Below, in pieces: positions 25,532 through 34,303 of a stretch of DNA of 64,000 nucleotides. The position numbers and the translations under genes are program-made. This DNA comes from Pseudomonadota bacterium (GTDB lineage: Bacteria > Pseudomonadota > Alphaproteobacteria > Rhizobiales > Rhizobiaceae), in contig JAEXYH010000007.1 of assembly GCA_023451735.1 (NCBI GenBank), forward strand, positions 1 to 64,000, in the 5' to 3' direction. The notes beneath the pieces were generated by a model, which was not told the DNA's origin, made no database searches, and saw nothing but the letters and a program-made list of their open reading frames with translations. Each line of letters starts with the position of its first letter. Position 1 is the first letter of the stretch.

Positions 25532-27589
25532 CTATCGGGAGCTCGCCAGCCGCAGGCGTTCGGCCAATTCGTGTTGCCGATAGGGTTTTGTGAGGATCGA
25601 GACGTCGTCGGGGACATCGTGCTCGCCGTCGAGCGCCTCTCCAGTGAAACCCGAGGTGAGTACAATATTGATGCCGGGCCGAATACGCGAGGCTTCAACC
25701 GCCAACTGGACGCCGTTCATGCCACCGGGCATGACGATATCGGAGAACAGCAGATCGACCTTCTCCGGCGATCGAAGAATATCCATCGCTTCCGCGGCGT
25801 TGTTCGCCTGTAGCACCTGGTAGCCGAGATCCGTGAGGGTTTCGACCACCGTGGCGAGTACTTCGGGCTCGTCTTCGACCGCCAGCACGGTTTCGCCGAC
25901 GGCGGCACGTCGCAACGACGACGCGCCGGATTGCGGCGGCAGTTGCGGCTGCGCCTTCGGCACCACGGTGACGGCAGCACGTGGCAACCACATCTCGACA
26001 CAAGTCCCCTGCCCGAGCGTGGACGCGAGCGAAACCCTGCCGCCGGCGGCGCGGGCAAAACCATAAACTTGGCTGAGGCCCAGCCCGGAGCTGCGCCCGA
26101 ATTCCTTGGTGGTGAAAAACGGCTCGAACACCTGCATCAGCGTCGCCTGGTCCATACCGATGCCGTCATCGGTCACAGAAACCACGACATAATCGCCCGC
26201 AGCCAATTGGTCGGTCGTATCGGGAGCGACCACATACACCGCTTCGTTGCGCGTCGAGACCGTGATGCGCCCCAGCCGGCCAGCCATCGCGTCGCGCGCA
26301 TTGGAGACGAGGTTGAGAACCGCGGTCTCGAATTCGTCGGCATCGATGCGCGTCGGATGCAGCGTCGGGTTCATCTCGACCCTGAGAGCCGTGGTGTCGC
26401 CCACCGTGCGGCGGAGACTGGCCTCTACATGCAGCAGCAGCGCATTCGGATTGACGGTCTCCGGCTTCAACACCTGGCGTCTGGCGAAGGTCAGCAATTG
26501 CCGCGTCAGCTTCGATCCCCGCTGTACGGCATCCATTCCCGCCTCGGTCGCTTTCAGGATTCGCGCCTGATCGGTCGGGCGGCGCTTGATCATCTCGAAG
26601 CCGCCGCCGACTACCATCAGAAGATTGTTGAAGTCATGGGCGACCCCGCCGGTCAACCGTCCGATGGCTTCCATCTTCTGCGCCTGCCGGAGCGCTGCTT
26701 CGGACTTCTCGATCGCCTCGGCAGCGGCTTCGGCGCGCACACGCAAGGCGTCCACCTCGGTCAGATAGGCCCACAGGATCGCAAAAGCCGAGATGGTCGC
26801 TTCGATCCGTCCGGCATACCAGCCGACGGAGGCCCGCGCACCGCCCGCCAAGGTCAGGAAATTGTCCATCACGAGCAGGACGAGCGACACGCTGAGCCAC
26901 ACATCGAGGACCGTACGCTGGCGGCGCGACGCGAGCCAGACGGCAGCCAAAGCCGCAAGTGTCAGGATCTGCACCGCCGGCCCGATGCCGGAGAAAGCAA
27001 CGTCCGAATAGTCGTCGCCGGTGACCTGATGCGGCAGCCACGGAAGTCCAGCCGTCGAGATCACGGCGGCGGCCGCCGCCAGACAGAGCGCGATCACAGT
27101 CGCCGTCGCGATCCGCTGCCCCCGATCGATGGCGGGGCTCGTGGCCGTTGCGCGCGGTCGGCGGCGTTCGATCACATAGAGTATGGCGCAGGCGGGCGGC
27201 CCGAGATGCCAGAACGTCCAGAGCCAAGTGGTCGTTTCGGGGCCGTTGCCGAGCACGCGCCCTGACGCGGCCACGCCCGGAAAGCTTAGCATTTGGAGCA
27301 AAATGATCGCCGCCGTGTAGAGCGTGCCCGCCGCCAGGATATTGACCGCCATCGATCCGTCGCGCTGGAATTGCCGGAACAGCACCCAGGCGCCGAGCAG
27401 ATAGGCGATCAGCAGCGCGGTCTGGTTGATCAGGATGAAGCTGGGAATGGCTGGCCCAGCCCGGGACGCCAGCGGTAGCAGTATCAGTGTGACCACGAGA
27501 GCGGTCAGGCAGGTTGCGATGGCCGCGAACACTTGCGGACGCCCCGACGCCTCTCGCACATCATCGGCGAGAAACAGGTTTTTCGTCAT
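25532..27589 (-). CDS. membrane hybrid sensor histidine kinase with C-terminal receiver
   Basis: The start at 27589 (MTKNLFLADDVREA) is chosen; the frame is open to 27694, with a GTG at 27670 after AAGGGAGG as an alternative. The first 250 residues hold about seven hydrophobic segments resembling a MASE4-type sensor. A HisKA domain follows, with phospho-acceptor His318 in GGVAHDFNN, then a HATPase domain (NLVSNARDAM; DDGIGMDQ; GRSSGLGLSQV). The last 125 residues are a receiver (LAVEDEPEVLA, FSDIVMPGGMNG, ILTKPYR). Phosphate is likely passed to an unlinked HPt protein. It is divergent from the RsbQ-like gene. Confidence 0.88.
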   Translation of the reverse strand: MTKNLFLADDVREASGRPQVFAAIATCLTALVVTLILLPLASRAGPAIPSFILINQTALLIAYLLGAWVLFRQFQRDGSMAVNILAAGTLYTAAIILLQMLSFPGVAASGRVLGNGPETTTWLWTFWHLGPPACAILYVIERRRPRATATSPAIDRGQRIATATVIALCLAAAAAVISTAGLPWLPHQVTGDDYSDVAFSGIGPAVQILTLAALAAVWLASRRQRTVLDVWLSVSLVLLVMDNFLTLAGGARASVGWYAGRIEATISAFAILWAYLTEVDALRVRAEAAAEAIEKSEAALRQAQKMEAIGRLTGGVAHDFNNLLMVVGGGFEMIKRRPTDQARILKATEAGMDAVQRGSKLTRQLLTFARRQVLKPETVNPNALLLHVEASLRRTVGDTTALRVEMNPTLHPTRIDADEFETAVLNLVSNARDAMAGRLGRITVSTRNEAVYVVAPDTTDQLAAGDYVVVSVTDDGIGMDQATLMQVFEPFFTTKEFGRSSGLGLSQVYGFARAAGGRVSLASTLGQGTCVEMWLPRAAVTVVPKAQPQLPPQSGASSLRRAAVGETVLAVEDEPEVLATVVETLTDLGYQVLQANNAAEAMDILRSPEKVDLLFSDIVMPGGMNGVQLAVEASRIRPGINIVLTSGFTGEALDGEHDVPDDVSILTKPYRQHELAERLRLASSR

Positions 27590-27739
27590 GGGCGGTGAAT
27601 CCAGTTCGGGATCATCTAAGTCTAGCCACCGTCGCACAGACGCGATCAAACGCCTAATCCGGGCCGACACGCACCCTCCCTTACCGGCATGCATGGCACT
27701 GGCACAGATCGGTTTGTCGGTGCTACGCTTGGGAGATAC

Positions 27740-28561
27740 ATGACCCCGAGCTGCGGCCCTTCAGTGAACGTCATCCAGCGTAACAACGTCAAAACTGCCG
27801 GAAGCGGCGCTCGTACCATCGTTTTCGCCCACGGCTTCGGCTGCGACCAGAATATGTGGCGCTTCGTGGCGCCGGCCTTCGCAGCCGATTTCCGGACGGT
27901 CACCTATGATCAGGTCGGCGCCGGCGGCTCGGATCTTAAAGCCTATGACAAGACCAGATACGCGACCCTCGACGGATATGCCGCGGACCTGGTCGAGATC
28001 GGCCAGGCGCTTGAACTGAAGGACGCCGTCTTCGTCGGCCATTCGGTGAGCGCCATGATCGGCATGCTGGCGGCGAAGCGGGCACCCGGTATGTTCGGCC
28101 GGCTGGTAATGGTCGGTCCATCGCCGCGCTATATCGATGACGGCGACTATGTCGGCGGCTTCAGCGAGACGCAGATCGAGGAGCTGCTGCAGTTCCTGGA
28201 AGTCAATCACATGGGCTGGTCGACCCATATGGCGCCCATGATCATGGGCAATCCGCAGCGGCCGGAACTGGGCGAGGAGCTCACCAACAGTTTCTGCCGC
28301 ACCGATCCGGACATCGCCAAGGCTTTTGCGCGCGTGACATTTCTGTCCGACAACCGGGCGGACCTGCCGGATGTGGCCGTGCCGACCCTGATCCTGCAAT
28401 GCTCCGACGACATCATCGCCGGGCGCGAGGTCGGCGACTTCGTGCACCGCCAGATTCCGAACAGCGAGATCGTGATCCTCGAAGCGACGGGCCATTGTCC
28501 GAATCTCAGCGCACCGGATGAGGTGATCGCCGCCATGCGAAAGTTCGTAGCCAACACGTGA
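27740..28561 (+). CDS. RsbQ / KAI2-like alpha/beta hydrolase
   Basis: The ATG at 27740 has GGGAGA upstream; a GTG at 27764 (VNVIQRNNVK) would match the usual RsbQ start. The sequence closely follows the RsbQ/D14/KAI2 group: IQRNNVKTAGSG, FAHGFGCDQNMWRFV, Ser102 in VGHSVSAMIG, Asp224 in QCSDDII and His252 in ATGHCPNLS. In Bacillus, RsbQ is required by the PAS phosphatase RsbP for energy-stress signalling; in plants the family senses karrikins and strigolactones. Here the stop overlaps the start of a PAS histidine kinase (GTGA), strongly suggesting that hydrolase and kinase form one sensing unit. Confidence 0.88.
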   Translation: MTPSCGPSVNVIQRNNVKTAGSGARTIVFAHGFGCDQNMWRFVAPAFAADFRTVTYDQVGAGGSDLKAYDKTRYATLDGYAADLVEIGQALELKDAVFVGHSVSAMIGMLAAKRAPGMFGRLVMVGPSPRYIDDGDYVGGFSETQIEELLQFLEVNHMGWSTHMAPMIMGNPQRPELGEELTNSFCRTDPDIAKAFARVTFLSDNRADLPDVAVPTLILQCSDDIIAGREVGDFVHRQIPNSEIVILEATGHCPNLSAPDEVIAAMRKFVANT

Positions 28562-29670
28562 CCCTTCCCATCGACGACTTCACGGCCATGATCGAAGATG
28601 CGCCCTGCGGCTATATCACGCTGCAGCCAGGCGGACGCATTCACTATGTCAATCGCACCTTGTGCCGCTGGCTCGGCCTTGAAGCGGAGGCCATGCGCGG
28701 CAACCGGTTCAGCGATTACCTCAATATGGGCGGGCGGATCTATTTCGAGACGCATATCGCGCCGCTGCTGCGTATGCAGGGCTTCTTCAATGAATTCGCG
28801 ATCGACATGGTCACGGCGGACGGCACGCCCATCCAGGTCATCGCCAATGCCACCGAAGGACGCGATGCCGACGGCAAGGCGCAATATATCCGTCTGGCCA
28901 TCATCCAGGCCACCGATCGGCGACGCTATGAAAGCGAGTTGCTGCAAGCCAATGAGGCCGCGAAGCACCTCCTGAAAGTCGAGCAGACCTCCTCGGAATT
29001 GCGTGAACAGTTCATCGCCGTGCTCGGTCACGACTTGCGGAATCCGCTGGCGTCGATCAGCGCCGGCGCCCGCGTTCTTGGGCGCACGATCGTCGCCGAC
29101 AAGGATCGCGCCATCCTTGCAATGATGGAAACCACGGTCGTCCGTATGGCCGGCCTGATCGACAACATCCTGGACTTCGCGCGCGGACGTCTCGGCGGCG
29201 GCATCACGCTGACGCGGGACGCCGTCGAAAATCTCCAGCCTGTCCTCGAACAGGTCGTTGATGAACTCCGCACGGCATCACCGGACCGGATGATCACGAC
29301 GGAATTCGACGTCAGGGAGCCGGTGAATTGCGATCGCTCGCGACTCGGGCAACTGGTGTCCAACCTGCTCGGCAATGCGTTGACGCATGGCGATCGCAAC
29401 CTACCGATCCGCCTCCACGCCTCCACCGAAGCGGGATTATTCACGCTGTGGGTGGCCAATGGCGGAACGCCCATCCCCGAAGGCGCGCGCGAGCGGCTGT
29501 TCGAACCTTTCGTGCGTGGCGAGGTGCAAGATCGCGGACAAGGACTCGGTCTCGGCCTCTACATCGCATCCCAAATCGCCCGCGCTCATGAAGGCAGGCT
29601 CACTGTGGCTTCCTCGGCAGCGGAAACGCGTTTCACTTTTGAAATGCCGTTACGCAATCCTCCAGCGTAG
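28558..29670 (+). CDS. PAS sensor histidine kinase coupled to the RsbQ-like hydrolase
   Basis: A GTG start overlaps the hydrolase stop by 4 bases. The 370-residue protein has no membrane segment. Residues 5-120 form a PAS domain (EDAPCGYITLQPGGRIHYVN; GGRIYFETHIAPLLRMQGF), a type I associate with RsbP-like PAS proteins. A coiled linker leads to HisKA with His158 in AVLGHDLRNPLASI and a HATPase domain (LLGNALTHG; GQGLGLGLYIASQIA). The ligand may be supplied or modified by the hydrolase. No response regulator is encoded on the same strand, but three lie directly downstream on the other. Confidence 0.88.
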   Translation: MTLPIDDFTAMIEDAPCGYITLQPGGRIHYVNRTLCRWLGLEAEAMRGNRFSDYLNMGGRIYFETHIAPLLRMQGFFNEFAIDMVTADGTPIQVIANATEGRDADGKAQYIRLAIIQATDRRRYESELLQANEAAKHLLKVEQTSSELREQFIAVLGHDLRNPLASISAGARVLGRTIVADKDRAILAMMETTVVRMAGLIDNILDFARGRLGGGITLTRDAVENLQPVLEQVVDELRTASPDRMITTEFDVREPVNCDRSRLGQLVSNLLGNALTHGDRNLPIRLHASTEAGLFTLWVANGGTPIPEGARERLFEPFVRGEVQDRGQGLGLGLYIASQIARAHEGRLTVASSAAETRFTFEMPLRNPPA

Positions 29671-29730
29671 CCCGATCAGTCCACCTACTTGAACTCCGAT
29701 CCAGAGATACGTTGCCGCTGATTTCAGTAT

Positions 29731-29754
29731 GTCCGCTTTGCGCCAAGAGCAGTC
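29731..29754. repeat. dispersed palindrome, partly degenerate copy
   Basis: GTCCGCTTTGCGCC is intact on the left, but the right arm reads AAGAGCAGTC, so the stem is imperfect. It lies between the convergent PAS kinase and response regulator genes. Confidence 0.6.
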
Positions 29755-29824
29755 ATCGACATCATCTCGTTAAGGTTCCAGCATTCATCGATTCGAACCC
29801 GAACTCTCTCCCCGATGATTACGG

Positions 29825-30493
29825 CTACGCGCGAAGGGAAATCGGAAGAATTTCCCATACTCGCATCATCTGCCCCATCGATGTCGTCGCCATTTTGCGC
29901 ATAGCGTTGCTGCGATGCAGTTTTACGGTAACTTCGCTGATGCCAAGCGCAAATGCGATCTGCTTGTTTAGACGGCCGCTCATCACTTGCTGAAGCACTT
30001 CGCGTTCGCGCGGCGTCAGTGTTGCGTAGCGACCGACACTTCTACGCACTTCAGCAGCGCGCTCCCGCTGGGCGCGATCCTTTGCGATGGCCGTATGAAC
30101 GGCATCGAGAAGAGTTTGGTCACGGACCGGCTTGGTCAAGAAATCGATCGCGCCTGCCTTCATCGCCTGTACTGTCATTGGGATATCACCGTAACCGGTC
30201 AGGAACACGATAGGCCGCGGATCATCGGCGCGTCCGAGCTGCTCCTGGAGATCGAGCCCGCTCGCACCGGGCATTCGCACGTCGACGATCAAGCAACACG
30301 GTCGGTCCGGCGCGCCCACATCGAGAAATGCCTGTGTCGATGCATAACAGACCGCCTCAAGACCGGTTGAGACGACGAGTTCCGTCAACGCCTCCCGAAC
30401 CGACGCGTCGTCATCGACGATGATCACAATCGGTTCGTCAGAATCGCTGCGCTCGCGCGGGGCCAATTGCGAAAGCGATCGGTCAATCGTCAT
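29825..30493 (-). CDS. FixJ-type response regulator (receiver + LuxR HTH)
   Basis: The 222-residue start at 30493 overlaps the previous stop by 11 bases. The receiver shows IIVDDDASVREA, phospho-acceptor Asp71 in LIVDVRMPGASG and DFLTKPV. The LuxR-type helix-turn-helix is TPREREVLQQVMSGRLNKQ followed by LGISEVTVKLHRS. It is the last of three consecutive regulators downstream of the four-PAS kinase and probably binds DNA when phosphorylated. Confidence 0.88.
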   Translation of the reverse strand: MTIDRSLSQLAPRERSDSDEPIVIIVDDDASVREALTELVVSTGLEAVCYASTQAFLDVGAPDRPCCLIVDVRMPGASGLDLQEQLGRADDPRPIVFLTGYGDIPMTVQAMKAGAIDFLTKPVRDQTLLDAVHTAIAKDRAQRERAAEVRRSVGRYATLTPREREVLQQVMSGRLNKQIAFALGISEVTVKLHRSNAMRKMATTSMGQMMRVWEILPISLRA

Positions 30494-30872
30494 CCCTGCC
30501 CTCTTTGCCTTGTGCTCCAACTGCCGCGCCAACGGCTGACAGCAGTGCGGCTCCATCGAACGGCTTACAAAAGACCCCAGGAATATCCCTTGCCCGGGCC
30601 TGATCGGCGATTTCGTGACGGCCGGTGATGAGGAAAACAGGTAGACGGGGACGCTGCTGCGCAACAAGGCTGCGCAATTGCAGGCCGTCGACATTCGGCA
30701 ATCCAATATCGGTGATCAGAAGATCGAGATTGAACATGTCGCAGGCAAGAAACGCTTCTGCAGACGAGAAACAACATACTGCGTATCCGGCGGACTCAAG
30801 CAAGTCTTCCAGCGACTCGATCACGCGGGGATCGTCATCGATGACGGCAATCATGGGCTTGCGTTCAGGCAC
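30483..30872 (-). CDS. single-domain response regulator (receiver only)
   Basis: A GTG start at 30872 overlaps the previous stop by 8 bases, giving 129 residues; an internal ATG at 30854 is possible. The receiver has AVIDDDPRVIESLEDLL, Asp55 in LLITDIGLPNVDG and the Lys in VFCKPFD. There is no output domain, so it may act as a phosphate sink, a relay or an allosteric partner between the two FixJ-like regulators. The tight overlaps on both sides point to fixed stoichiometry. Confidence 0.83.
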   Translation of the reverse strand: MPERKPMIAVIDDDPRVIESLEDLLESAGYAVCCFSSAEAFLACDMFNLDLLITDIGLPNVDGLQLRSLVAQQRPRLPVFLITGRHEIADQARARDIPGVFCKPFDGAALLSAVGAAVGAQGKEGRDDD

Positions 30873-31515
30873 GATTGCTTCCTTCCGCCCGTCCCGTATT
30901 GGACAGGGGTATTTCAATTCGCTGCGCGATACGCACGAGATCGGCCAGCGACGTTGCACCCATTTTTGCAATGACGTTTCGGCGATGAACCTGCAGCGTG
31001 ACTTCGCTGATCCCCAGTTGGGCTGCGGCCTGCTTGTTCAGCAGGCCGCTCACGACCAGCGGAAGGACGTCCCGCTCACGAGGTGTCAGGCCGAGATAAC
31101 GCTTCTTCAGTACGGCTATTTCGCTCCGCGTCAGTCGATCGGCGCGGTCTCGCGAGATTGCAGACCGGATGGCGCTCATGACGTCGGCGTCGCTGAACGG
31201 CTTTGTCAGGAAGTCCATGGCGCCGTTCTTCATCGCGCGTACGGAGGATGGGATATCTCCATGGCCTGTGATGAACACGATCGGCGGATGATCGCCGCCT
31301 TCGGCGATACGGCCCTGCAGATCGAGGCCATTTATGTCGGGCAATTCGACATCGAGCACCAGACATGCGGCAACATCCGGCTTGGCAGCTCTCATGTATT
31401 CACCGGCCGAGCCGAACGCTGTGGCAACGATATCGTACGACGCGAGCAACTCCAAAAGTGCTTCGCGCATGCGTGCATCGTCATCAACAATGAAGACCAC
31501 AAAGTCCTCAGCCAT
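30865..31515 (-). CDS. FixJ-type response regulator (receiver + LuxR HTH)
   Basis: The 216-residue product begins at an ATG sharing one base with the kinase stop (TGATG). The receiver has VFIVDDDARMREALLELL, Asp55 in CLVLDVELPDING, Thr in VFITGHGDIP and Lys in DFLTKPFSD. The output HTH reads LTPRERDVLPLVVSGLLNKQ and LGISEVTLQVHRR. It is the most likely direct partner of the adjacent kinase. It is similar in layout to the regulator at 29825 and probably arose by duplication. Confidence 0.9.
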   Translation of the reverse strand: MAEDFVVFIVDDDARMREALLELLASYDIVATAFGSAGEYMRAAKPDVAACLVLDVELPDINGLDLQGRIAEGGDHPPIVFITGHGDIPSSVRAMKNGAMDFLTKPFSDADVMSAIRSAISRDRADRLTRSEIAVLKKRYLGLTPRERDVLPLVVSGLLNKQAAAQLGISEVTLQVHRRNVIAKMGATSLADLVRIAQRIEIPLSNTGRAEGSNRA

Positions 31516-34112
31516 CACGCGATAGCTCCTGTACCAACCGGTAACGAGAATACAAATGATGCTCCCTGTGATGAGTTGACGTCCACCCATAGATTTCCAC
31601 CGTGCGCCTCGACGATCGATCGGCAGATGGAAAGTCCCATTCCCATTCCCTGCTCCTTGGTGGAAAAGAACGGTTGGAATACCTTGTCGGGAAAATCGAC
31701 CCCGGGCCCCATGTCGCTCACGGCGATCTGAACGACATCGTCCACACCGGAACTGACCCGAACCTGAACGACCTTGTCTCCGACGAGACCATCCATCGCG
31801 TCGATGCCATTTCGGATCAGATTGCTGAGGACCTGCTGGATCTGGACGCGATCGATGGCGACCAAAGGGAGATCGGGATCTACATCGATCACGATCCGCG
31901 TTCCGCGCCGAGCTGCGTCTTCCCCAATCAGACCGCAGACCTCCGCGATCACAATCTTCAGCTTGGATACATGTCGCTTGTCGCCCGATTGCTTGAACAA
32001 GGCGCGGATGCGGCTGACCACATCGGCGGCACCATTAGCGTCGCGGATGACCCGCTCGACGGTGCGACTCGCGCGCTCGATATTCGGTGGCTGTGCGGTC
32101 AGCCATCGCTGGCATGCGTGTGAATTGGCGACGATGGCCGCGAGCGGTTGATTGACTTCGTGAGCAATCGAGGCCGAGAGTTCGGCCAGGCTCGCCGCCT
32201 GGCTCGCGCGCGCGATCTTCTCCTGAGCCTGCCGGAGCTCCTCCTGCGCTCGCATCTCGCCATCGATATCGAGGCAGATCACGTTCCACTGCACGATAGC
32301 GCCGGCCGCGTCGCGCATCGGGCCGGCACGCGTCTCGACCCATCGATACTCGCCGTCGAACCGACGCAGCCGGTGCCGTCGCGCATAGGGTTCGCCGGTG
32401 GCGAGCGAATGCGCGTATCGCTCCTTCACGCCCTGCAGATCGCTCGGATGAACGCCGGCATCTAGGGTTGCCTCAAGCCGCGAGGGCTGTCCTTCGAGCT
32501 CCTCGAGATTATATCCGAGGAATTCGCGCAACTGCTTGCTGCGATAGATCGGCTCGCCATCGGGCGTGGCGCAATCGATCATCGCCGGCAACGTCTCCAC
32601 CAGCTGGCGCAAGGATCGCTCGCTCTCAAGCAGCGCCTCGTGCGCCTGGACCTGGTCGTCGATATCGACACATACGGCGTACCACTGCAGCACCTCACCT
32701 TCGCTCCCGCGCGATGGCTCCACGCGCACTTCGCTCCAACGATGCGAGCCGTCGCTGCGCAATTGCGGATAGCGCATCATGCACGGGGCCCCCGTTGCGA
32801 AGGCATTCATGAGAGTCGCCCGGGCGTTCGCCCGATAATCCGGATGGATGGTGCAGAGCGTCGGCATGCCATCGGGCGCCGTCGCATCTTTCAGGGTCGT
32901 GCCGGTCACGTCCATGAAGCGCTTGTTGACGAAGACCGGATGGCCGTCCGGCGTCGTGCTCCAGATCATCGCCGGGACGGCGTTGACTAGCATTTGCAAT
33001 TGCCGCTCACTCTGCTCAAGCGCCTGCTGGGCAATGACCGCATCGTGGATATCGATGCTCTGGCCGTACCAGTTGATGATCGCACCGGTGTCGTCACGCA
33101 GGGGTTCGGCGCGTGTCTCCGTCCATCGAAACGCGCCCCCGGCACGGAGCTGACGGTAACGCCTGACATAAGGCTCACCGGTTCGGCGAGAGCGCTCGAA
33201 GGCTGCGATCGCGGCGTCGCCGTCTTCCGGGTGGAGGACGATCTTCAAGGACAGGGATCCGTCCGCGGCGGTGATGTCCTCGATGGTGGCGCCCGTCATC
33301 TGGGAGAAGCGTCTATTGACATAGGTCGGCATCCCATCGGACGTCGTGCTCCAGATCGCCGCCGGAACAGCATCGATGAGCTGCTGCAGCTGCCGCTCAT
33401 TATGCAGGAGCTCTGCCTCCGCGGTCTTTCTTTCCTCGATATCGATCATCGTGCCGTACCAGCCGGCCAGCTTGCCCTTATGGTCGCGCGACAGCGAGCC
33501 GTAGAGCCTGAACCATCGATACACGCCGTCGTGCCGGCGTATGCGCAACTCCGCGTCGAAGGCCGAGCCTGTGACGAGCGATTCCCGCCGGATGGTCATG
33601 AGACCGGTGTAATCGTCGGGATGAACGATCCGGCGCCAGGCTGAATTGTCGAACTGATGGAAAAGCCCCTGCTTGGGCTGCTCCAGGCCGGCGAATACAA
33701 AAGTCCCCGCGCTAACATGGGTGACATGGCCATCCGGACTGGCCGACCAGGTAAAGGCCGGCATGCTCTTCACAATCTGCATGGCCTCGACCATGTCCGC
33801 ACCGAACAAGGTCGACGCTTTCGCCTCGATGAACTCCCCGATGCACAGCGCGACAGCGAAGAAGGCGGTCCAGGACAGGAGTTGCTCACGCATGTCATGG
33901 GCGAACAACGCAGCAGCAAGGGCCGATCCGAGCAGCGCTACCGTCCAGACGGCGCGCAGCAGCCAGACGGCCCTGCCCGAAGCATACAGATACATCGCGG
34001 CAACGGGAGCCAGCAGGCCAAAGGGCCGATCCATAAGGCCAAACAGCAGCCCCCCGATCACTGCGCCCATAACCGCAGGCAGCCAATATTGTCGAGATCG
34101 CTCCGCCGTCAT
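31515..34112 (-). CDS. membrane sensor histidine kinase with four PAS domains
   Basis: The 865-residue start at 34112 precedes a short membrane region of about four helices (LPAVMGAVIGGLLFGL; AVWTVALLGSALAAALF; WTAFFAVALCIGEF). About four PAS_3-type modules follow, each with a W(F/Y)-rich strand and a PAC-like segment (for example WSTTSDGMPTYVNRRFSQMT and WSTTPDGHPVFVNKRFMDVT). A FixL-type transmitter carries His651 in ASIAHEVNQPLAAI and GMGMGLSICRSIVEAHGG. Three regulators overlap its end. Ligands are unknown; tandem PAS modules with FixJ-like partners suggest redox or small-molecule sensing. Confidence 0.9.
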   Translation of the reverse strand: MTAERSRQYWLPAVMGAVIGGLLFGLMDRPFGLLAPVAAMYLYASGRAVWLLRAVWTVALLGSALAAALFAHDMREQLLSWTAFFAVALCIGEFIEAKASTLFGADMVEAMQIVKSMPAFTWSASPDGHVTHVSAGTFVFAGLEQPKQGLFHQFDNSAWRRIVHPDDYTGLMTIRRESLVTGSAFDAELRIRRHDGVYRWFRLYGSLSRDHKGKLAGWYGTMIDIEERKTAEAELLHNERQLQQLIDAVPAAIWSTTSDGMPTYVNRRFSQMTGATIEDITAADGSLSLKIVLHPEDGDAAIAAFERSRRTGEPYVRRYRQLRAGGAFRWTETRAEPLRDDTGAIINWYGQSIDIHDAVIAQQALEQSERQLQMLVNAVPAMIWSTTPDGHPVFVNKRFMDVTGTTLKDATAPDGMPTLCTIHPDYRANARATLMNAFATGAPCMMRYPQLRSDGSHRWSEVRVEPSRGSEGEVLQWYAVCVDIDDQVQAHEALLESERSLRQLVETLPAMIDCATPDGEPIYRSKQLREFLGYNLEELEGQPSRLEATLDAGVHPSDLQGVKERYAHSLATGEPYARRHRLRRFDGEYRWVETRAGPMRDAAGAIVQWNVICLDIDGEMRAQEELRQAQEKIARASQAASLAELSASIAHEVNQPLAAIVANSHACQRWLTAQPPNIERASRTVERVIRDANGAADVVSRIRALFKQSGDKRHVSKLKIVIAEVCGLIGEDAARRGTRIVIDVDPDLPLVAIDRVQIQQVLSNLIRNGIDAMDGLVGDKVVQVRVSSGVDDVVQIAVSDMGPGVDFPDKVFQPFFSTKEQGMGMGLSICRSIVEAHGGNLWVDVNSSQGASFVFSLPVGTGAIA

Positions 34113-34303
34113 GCCCGGTTGCTCCAGCCCCAAAGAACGCTTGACCTTTAAGGGTGCATTGTCTGGCGGTCTCCCGAAAAGGCCTGACCATCGCGCTCGT
34201 CGTCCGAAGTCTAGCCCCCTCGCCCCGTCGCCGCACCCCATGGAAATCCATGTGTTGCCAAGGCGACGTCAGGGTATGGGTCGGCAGCTTCCCCGGACCG
34301 TTA

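Noticed and set aside
25931..27265. 444-codon plus-strand open frame
   Set aside because: Antisense to the hybrid histidine kinase, whose motifs are all present on the minus strand.
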